A DNA stretch of 64,000 nucleotides, taken from Clostridium_AT radicumherbarum (GTDB lineage Bacteria; Bacillota; Clostridia; Clostridiales; Clostridiaceae). Made by a program: the position numbers and the translations under genes. The DNA lies in the NCBI RefSeq assembly GCF_045310525.1, contig NZ_JBJHZY010000004.1:124001-188000 (forward strand). Direction: 5' to 3'. Below the pieces are notes generated by a model. That model ran no database searches and was not told the origin of the DNA. It saw only the letters and a program-made list of their open reading frames with translations. Numbering within the stretch: the stretch's first letter is position 1; every line of letters starts with the position of its first letter. Shown piece by piece: positions 59,422 to 64,000 of this stretch.

Positions 59422-60429
59422 TTAAGATTCAATGGCTACTGCATGTGCAATGCCAGGGATAGTAAGTCCCTGCTGACAGGAAGTTGAACTTAAAAGCGCT
59501 CCGGTAGAAATAAGAAGCACTTTTTTAAGCTTCCCACTAAGTAAATTTTTATAAATATATCCACAATCAACTACCGCAGAGCACCCACAACCACTTCCTC
59601 CTGCATTTGTTAATTGTTTTTCATGATTAAATATTTCATCGCCGCAGTCTATGTAATTGCTGCTTATATCATACCCATATTCCATAATAAGCTCCTTAGT
59701 TATTCTCTTCCCTACTATTCCAAGATCTCCAGTTACAATTAAATCATAATAATCAGGAGTTCTGCCCGTATCCATAAAGTGCTGTGAAATAGTATTGACT
59801 GCTGCAGGGGCCATAGCCTCACCCATATTATTTACATCATTAACTCCATAATCCTTAACTTTTCCTATAGTCGTATATGTTATATATGGAAAATTTCCTT
59901 CTGTCCCAAGTACCATAGAACCTGCTCCAGTTACGGTCCATTGAGCGGTAGGAGCTTTCTGACTGCCATATTCTAATGGAAATCGAAATTGCCTTTCAGC
60001 AGAAGAATAGTGTGAGGAAGTAGCAGCAATTACATGGTTTGCAAATCCACCGTCTAATATCATAGCTGCTATAGCTAATGACTCTGTCATGGTAGAACAT
60101 GCACCATAAAGTCCTAAAAAAGGTATATCCATATCCTTTGCTGCAAACGTAGATGAAGTTAATTGGTTTAATAAATCTCCTGCAAATAAATAATCTATGT
60201 CATTATCACTTAAATTCGCCTTTTTTATACTTTCTTTAATTGCCATATATAAAATACTGCTTTCAGCCTTTTCATAGGTATCTTCCTTATTTAAGTCATC
60301 TTCAAGAATAACATCAAAGTATTCACTTAGAGGCCCATTTCCTTCTTTCGGTCCCACTACACTAAAAGTGGAAATAATTTTGGGTTTACTATCTAATCTA
60401 ACTGTTTGTTTACCAACCTTTTTATTCAA
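59422..60429 (-). CDS. spoVAD: Stage V sporulation protein AD (SpoVAD)
   Basis: 335 residues with the thiolase/ketosynthase-like fold of SpoVAD, which binds dipicolinic acid on the inner membrane surface. Landmarks are GPLSEYFD, LFAGDLLNQLTSSTFAAKD, FLGLYGACSTMTESLAIAAM, HYSSAERQFRFPLEYG, PTAQWTVTGAGSMVL, the GGSGCGCSAVV stretch and the end SCQQGLTIPGIAHAVAIE. The start is TTG (MNKKVGKQT) preceded by AGGTGAG at 60437-60443; no ATG fits. It lies between spoVAC and spoVAE as a coupled set (8 nt from spoVAC). Confidence 0.96.
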   Translation of the reverse strand: MNKKVGKQTVRLDSKPKIISTFSVVGPKEGNGPLSEYFDVILEDDLNKEDTYEKAESSILYMAIKESIKKANLSDNDIDYLFAGDLLNQLTSSTFAAKDMDIPFLGLYGACSTMTESLAIAAMILDGGFANHVIAATSSHYSSAERQFRFPLEYGSQKAPTAQWTVTGAGSMVLGTEGNFPYITYTTIGKVKDYGVNDVNNMGEAMAPAAVNTISQHFMDTGRTPDYYDLIVTGDLGIVGKRITKELIMEYGYDISSNYIDCGDEIFNHEKQLTNAGGSGCGCSAVVDCGYIYKNLLSGKLKKVLLISTGALLSSTSCQQGLTIPGIAHAVAIES

Positions 60430-60436
60430 GCAAAGC

Positions 60437-60889
60437 TCACCTACTTACTATATAATAAATTATGCCTACTATTACTGAAGAACCTATGCCATAAACTAAA
60501 ACCGGCCCTGCTATTACAAACATTTTCGCGCCTACACCGAATATAAAACCTTCCTTTTTAAATTCCATAGCTGGTGCTACAATTGAGTTTGCAAAACCAG
60601 TAATAGGTACTAGGCTACCTGCTCCCCCAAAGGCAGCAATTTTATTATAGAATCCTATGCCAGTTAAAAGAGCTCCTAAAAAAACCATAACAATAGAAAC
60701 TAAAATTGAAACATTATCTTTAGGCATTCCTATTCTAGTAAAATAGCTGCTAAAAAATTGGCCAATATCACATAATATTCCCCCTACCAAAAAGGCTCTA
60801 ATACAATTTCTTAATAAATGAGATTTAGGCTTCACTTCTTGTGATATATCTTTAAATCTTTGCTTTAAAACCTCTTCTTTATTAGCCAT
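60437..60889 (-). CDS. spoVAC: Stage V sporulation protein AC (SpoVAC)
   Basis: 150-residue SpoVAC-family membrane protein with about four helices (CIRAFLVGGILCDIGQFF near the start, VPITGFANSIVAPAMEFKKEGFIFGVGAKMF in the middle). SpoVAC forms a mechanosensitive channel in the forespore inner membrane for dipicolinate passage. The start is an ATG after AAGGATG. It lies 118 nt downstream of sigF. A weak TGAATA/CATAAA pair upstream has too short spacing for a confident sigma-G promoter, so its promoter is unassigned. Confidence 0.95.
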   Translation of the reverse strand: MANKEEVLKQRFKDISQEVKPKSHLLRNCIRAFLVGGILCDIGQFFSSYFTRIGMPKDNVSILVSIVMVFLGALLTGIGFYNKIAAFGGAGSLVPITGFANSIVAPAMEFKKEGFIFGVGAKMFVIAGPVLVYGIGSSVIVGIIYYIVSR

Positions 60890-61007
60890 CCAGTCACATC
60901 CTTATTCATAAAAATATAATTCACAAAAGTATTTTATGTAATATTATTTATGTTATTCAAGACAATATATTTCAAAAAACAAAATGAATAGGAATATAAA
61001 ATACATC

Positions 61008-61763
61008 CTATCCACTAAGTCTATCTTTCATCAATTTTAATACTTTTTTTTCTATTCTAGATACTTGAACTTGGCTGATACCAAGCATTTTAGCTACTTG
61101 AACTTGTGTTTTGTCCTTAAAATATCTAAGTACTATTATTTGTCTTGCTTTATTATCTAGATTAATCAGGGCATCTTTTAAGGCTATTTTATCTACAATA
61201 TCTGTGTCTTCCTCATAATCTTCACTTAACTTATCAATTAAAAGTACTGGTGAAGCATCGTCCTGATGTATTGTATCATAAAGATACTGCATATTATTTG
61301 CTGACTCTAATGCATAAACTATTTCTTCAGAATTTATCCCTGAATACTCAGATAGTTCTTCTAAAGTTGGATCCCTATCTAACTTTTTTGTTAAGGCTTC
61401 TTTATCATAATGAAGTTTTCTCGCTACATTTTTTACACTTCTACTTACCTTGATTATACCATCATCCCTAAGGAATCTTTTTATTTCACCCATAATCATA
61501 GGAACGGCATAGGTTGAAAACTTCACGTTGAATTTACTATCAAAGTTGTTAACAGCCTTAACTAGTCCCATAGACCCTATTTGAAATATATCTTCATATT
61601 CATAGCCTCTATTTAAGAATTTTTTGCTAATGGCTGATACCAGAGGGAGATTATACTGAATAACTTTATCTAAGGCATTTTTATCTCCTTCTCTAGCCAG
61701 TTTTATAAGTTCTAAGTTATCATCATAATTATATTCCTGTTTCTTAAGAATTCCATCATCCAT
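61008..61763 (-). CDS. sigF: RNA polymerase sigma-F factor (SpoIIAC)
   Basis: 251-residue early forespore sigma factor: region 2 with IQYNLPLVSAISKKFLNRGYEYEDIFQIGSMGLVKAV, FSTYAVPMIMGEIKRFLRDDG, then region 4 with QVAKMLGISQVQVSRIEKKVL. These features match SigF/SigG/SigB; position after spoIIAA-spoIIAB identifies SigF. It directs forespore genes such as spoIIR. It is held inactive by SpoIIAB. The ATG at 61763 follows AGGTGA; a GTG (61772) in the longer frame lies one base after the spoIIAB stop. Confidence 0.97.
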   Translation of the reverse strand: MDDGILKKQEYNYDDNLELIKLAREGDKNALDKVIQYNLPLVSAISKKFLNRGYEYEDIFQIGSMGLVKAVNNFDSKFNVKFSTYAVPMIMGEIKRFLRDDGIIKVSRSVKNVARKLHYDKEALTKKLDRDPTLEELSEYSGINSEEIVYALESANNMQYLYDTIHQDDASPVLLIDKLSEDYEEDTDIVDKIALKDALINLDNKARQIIVLRYFKDKTQVQVAKMLGISQVQVSRIEKKVLKLMKDRLSG

Positions 61764-61772
61764 AGCCTTCAC

Positions 61773-62201
61773 CTAACTTAAACTCTTGAAAACTTTCTTC
61801 ATAATAATCTGAGTTCCCTTCCCCTTTTCTGATTTAACTTCAAGACTATCCATAAAAGTTTCCATCACTGTAAAGCCCATTCCTGATCTTTCAAGGTCTG
61901 GCCTTGACGTATACAGCGGCTGCATAGCAAGCTCAATATTTTCTATTCCAACACCTTCATCATTTATTTTTATTGTTAAGGTAGTTTCCTCAATCATGGC
62001 TTCAATTTTAATAATTCCATTGCCATTACCATAGCCATGAATTATAGAATTTGTAACTGCTTCAGATACAGCTGTTTTAACGTCAGTTAATTCTTCAATA
62101 GTGGGATCTAACTGAGATACAAATGCTGCAACAGCTACTCTGGCAAAGCCTTCATTTTGTGATTTGCTTAAAAATTCAATTTTAACAATATTATCGTACA
62201 T
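61773..62201 (-). CDS. spoIIAB: Anti-sigma-F factor SpoIIAB
   Basis: 142-residue GHKL serine kinase and anti-sigma factor: the N box VSEAVTNSIIHGY, the G1 box INDEGVGIENI and the G2 box RSGMGFTVMETFMD. It binds SigF, and phosphorylates SpoIIAA to inactivate it. The start is ATG behind GAGGGGGG. It lies 15 nt after spoIIAA and touches sigF, as in the standard spoIIA operon. Confidence 0.97.
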   Translation of the reverse strand: MYDNIVKIEFLSKSQNEGFARVAVAAFVSQLDPTIEELTDVKTAVSEAVTNSIIHGYGNGNGIIKIEAMIEETTLTIKINDEGVGIENIELAMQPLYTSRPDLERSGMGFTVMETFMDSLEVKSEKGKGTQIIMKKVFKSLS

Positions 62202-62216
62202 TTTTATCCCCCCTCA

Positions 62217-62552
62217 TTAAATACTCTTAAGTGCTTGTTCTAAATTTTCGTAAACTTTTATAATTTTAAACATGCCTGATAGATCAAAAACTCTTTTAAC
62301 TGAATTATTAACATTTGCTATACATATTTTCCCATTTTTAGCTGTCATTTTTTTGTATCTGCCTATAACAACTCCAATTCCTGAGCTATCCATAAAGCTT
62401 ACATCTTTAAAGTCCAAAATAAGTTTAGCAATTGATTCTCTATCAAGTCTATCATCTATTTTACTTCTTACTTCTTCTGCACTATGATGATCTAACTCTC
62501 CCATCATAAAAACTACGAGTTTCTCTTCTTCTTTTTGAAACTTTAAGTACAT
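62217..62552 (-). CDS. spoIIAA: Anti-anti-sigma factor SpoIIAA
   Basis: 111-residue STAS-domain protein. The phosphorylation site is in FMDSSGIGVVIGRY (Ser56/Ser57, the second being equivalent to Ser58 of Bacillus). When dephosphorylated by SpoIIE it frees SigF from SpoIIAB. The start is ATG behind AGGGGGGG. It is the first gene of the operon, with a sigma-H promoter about 140 nt upstream; the dacF gene found before it in Bacillus is absent. Confidence 0.97.
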   Translation of the reverse strand: MYLKFQKEEEKLVVFMMGELDHHSAEEVRSKIDDRLDRESIAKLILDFKDVSFMDSSGIGVVIGRYKKMTAKNGKICIANVNNSVKRVFDLSGMFKIIKVYENLEQALKSI

Positions 62553-62690
62553 CCTTATCCCCCCCTATAATAAATTTAGAAATGATATTTAACTTTTATA
62601 TTATAAATTAAAAAGTTTCTAATTTTTAATGCTTTAAATATTATAAATATCTGATATTATTTTAAATTTAAATTAATATAGACATATATT

Positions 62691-62719
62691 ATATTCTATA
62701 AATTACATAATTTTCCTTC
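62691..62719 (-). promoter_or_regulatory. Sigma-H promoter of the spoIIA operon
   Basis: Minus strand: GAAGGAAAA (62719-62711), 11 nt, ATAGAATAT (62699-62691), an exact fit to the sigma-H consensus (RNAGGAWWW, 11-12 nt, RNNGAATWW). No obvious Spo0A box TGTCGAA was found nearby. Confidence 0.8.
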
Positions 62720-62847
62720 TTTTTTTAAAACATAAATAAACATTTTTATTATTCCCATTTTATATTTATAATATACAGTAATTTTACATTTTACTTAATC
62801 AATAACTTTCTTTATATGTATTAACAGTCCTTGGAGTTTTATAGCTA

Positions 62848-62876
62848 TTGCCCCAATTAAGAATCATTGTTATAAT
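62848..62876 (+). promoter_or_regulatory. speE promoter
   Basis: TTGCCC (62848-62853), 17 nt, TATAAT (62871-62876), about 40 nt before the speE start. Confidence 0.7.
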
Positions 62877-62916
62877 AATCAGTATGCAAATTATATGATT
62901 TTAGGAGGATTTTGAC

Positions 62917-63753
62917 ATGGAAATGTGGATAAAAGAAGAACAAATTGCTGATGCTGCTATGACCTATAAAATAAAAGAAACTTTAGTTAGAAAGCAAACA
63001 GAATTTCAAGATCTTGCCATTGTGGATACATACGCCTTTGGCCGTATGCTGCTTTTAGATGGAATTGTTCAAACAACCATTAATGACGAATTTGTATATC
63101 ATGAAATGATAACTCACATTCCACTATTTACACATTCTAATCCAAAGAATGTATTAGTTGTAGGTGGTGGAGACGGCGGCGTTATTAGAGAAATAATGAA
63201 GCACCCATCTGTGGAAAAAGCAGTGCTTTGTGAAATTGATAAATGTGTTATAGAAGAGTGTAAAAAGTATTTACCTGAAATTAGCTGTGAACTTGAAAAT
63301 CCAAGATGTGAGGTCTTTGTTGGAGATGGCATAAAGTATGTTCATGAACATAAAAACGAATTTGATGTAATTATTGTTGATTCTACTGACCCCTTTGGAG
63401 CTGCAGAAGGTCTTTTTGGTGGAAGCTTCTATAAAGAAATTTCAGAATGCTTAACTGATGACGGTATATTTATCGCTCAAACTGAAACACCCTTTTATTT
63501 ACCAGAAGTAGTCAAAAAAGTATTTAAAGATGCGAAAGAAGTATTTCCTATAACAAAGCTTTTCATGGCAGCAATTCCAACTTATCCTGGAGGATATTGG
63601 AGTTTTACTATTGGCTCTAAAAAATATGATCCCGCAAATCCAAATATAGAAAAAATTTTTGACGTGAATACCAAATATTATAATGGAGATATACATAAAG
63701 CGGCTTTTGTTTTACCAAACTATATAAAGAATTTAATTAATAATAAATTATAA
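62917..63753 (+). CDS. speE: Polyamine aminopropyltransferase (spermidine synthase)
   Basis: 278-residue spermidine synthase: an N-terminal beta domain (VRKQTEFQDLAIVDTYAFGRMLLLDG), then the nucleotide-binding motif VLVVGGGDGGVIREI, the aspartate pair DVIIVDSTDPFGAAEGLF and the substrate-binding QTETPFY. It transfers the aminopropyl group from decarboxylated SAM to putrescine. The start is ATG 62917 with AGGAGG upstream. It is followed within 40 nt by iadA; speB is not visible in the window but often follows. Length matches the bacterial family. Confidence 0.96.
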   Translation: MEMWIKEEQIADAAMTYKIKETLVRKQTEFQDLAIVDTYAFGRMLLLDGIVQTTINDEFVYHEMITHIPLFTHSNPKNVLVVGGGDGGVIREIMKHPSVEKAVLCEIDKCVIEECKKYLPEISCELENPRCEVFVGDGIKYVHEHKNEFDVIIVDSTDPFGAAEGLFGGSFYKEISECLTDDGIFIAQTETPFYLPEVVKKVFKDAKEVFPITKLFMAAIPTYPGGYWSFTIGSKKYDPANPNIEKIFDVNTKYYNGDIHKAAFVLPNYIKNLINNKL

Positions 63754-63790
63754 ATCTTAATTCAGCAAAGCTGTGCAGGGAGTGATTTTC

Positions 63791-64000
63791 ATGATAAAGC
63801 TAATAAAAAAAGGTATTGTTTATGCTCCAGATTATTTAGGAGTAAAGGACATATTAATTTGCAATGACAAAATAGCTAAAATTGATGATGATATTCCTTT
63901 GCCGCCTAAGGGGTTCTATGAGGTTGAAGTAATAGATGCCTCAAATCAAATAGTTACTCCTGGTTTTATAGATTTACATGTCCATATCACAGGCGGTGGA
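63791..64000 (+). CDS. iadA: Beta-aspartyl-peptidase (isoaspartyl dipeptidase) IadA, partial
   Basis: The first 70 residues of an amidohydrolase-family protein are visible: MIKLIKKGIVYAPDYLG, NDKIAKIDD, then IVTPGFIDLHVHITGGG with the HxH metal site, the order and spacing of isoaspartyl dipeptidase. Such enzymes cleave isoaspartyl dipeptides from protein damage and cyanophycin-type sources. The gene continues beyond the right edge. The start is ATG 63791 behind GGGAGTG, 37 nt past speE in the same direction. Confidence 0.85.
   Translation, partial: MIKLIKKGIVYAPDYLGVKDILICNDKIAKIDDDIPLPPKGFYEVEVIDASNQIVTPGFIDLHVHITGGG

Noticed and set aside
60890..60960. A sigma-G promoter before spoVAC
   Set aside because: TGAATA and CATAAA are present but only 15 nt apart, shorter than accepted spacing.
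1..64000. CRISPR arrays, tRNA or rRNA genes, intact transposases
   Set aside because: No repeated spacer pattern, cloverleaf-like conserved sequence, rRNA segment or transposase motif was seen.

Overview
The window reads as a chromosome segment of a low-GC, spore-forming, anaerobic Firmicute, most likely a Clostridium (sensu stricto). The evidence is AT-rich DNA with strong GGAGG ribosome-binding sites, the spoIIAA-spoIIAB-sigF operon followed by spoVAC-spoVAD-spoVAE, a yunB-type sporulation gene, and hydG for [FeFe]-hydrogenase cofactor assembly. No rRNA, tRNA, CRISPR array, prophage or intact insertion sequence was found. The species cannot be named from the sequence alone.

Layout. 1-3.8 kb: a SigY-like ECF sigma operon, then a Zn/Cd P-type ATPase and its ArsR/CadC repressor with an operator. 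4-7.4 kb: shikimate kinase and 3-dehydroquinate dehydratase (convergent), then htpG under a perfect CIRCE element. 7.5-17 kb: a 14-TM drug exporter with its own operator, hydG with its TM1266-type regulator behind an attenuator-like leader, a DNA glycosylase with a nitroreductase, and a heterodimeric ABC exporter. 16.8-25 kb: an excisionase-type HTH protein, a GreA paralogue, small stress and enzyme genes, bioY, an M20 amidohydrolase, a secreted InhA-type M6 protease and gnd. 25-34 kb: a Tet(M)-like ribosomal GTPase fused to a Rae1/YacP nuclease, a secreted nuclease with a lamin-tail domain, a PhzF protein and a rifampicin-phosphotransferase-like enzyme. 34-49 kb: padR divergent from fetAB, a histidine phosphatase, a soluble glucose/sorbosone-dehydrogenase-like protein, RlmCD, an LtaS-like enzyme, a TSUP permease, ppaX, a purine permease under a guanine-type riboswitch, small hypothetical genes and yebC. 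49-56 kb: yigZ, a HEAT-repeat protein, a MocR regulator, a nucleotidyltransferase, an HflX with a JAMM-like N-terminus, hpt and yunB. 56.5-64 kb: a class A PBP, spoVACDE, spoIIA-sigF, speE and the start of iadA.

Most of the window is housekeeping and stress genes in short one- to three-gene units separated by clear hairpin terminators. Two chimeric proteins stand out. One is the GTPase-Rae1 fusion (25233-27866), which joins a GTPase family that acts on the ribosomal A site to a nuclease that also acts there. The other is an HflX whose N-terminal domain carries a complete JAMM metal-binding signature (53007-54785). Other points to re-examine are the leader in front of the hydrogenase maturation genes, a yunB gene whose only well-placed start codon is ATT, and a palindrome overlapping the -10 box of the riboswitch-controlled purine permease.
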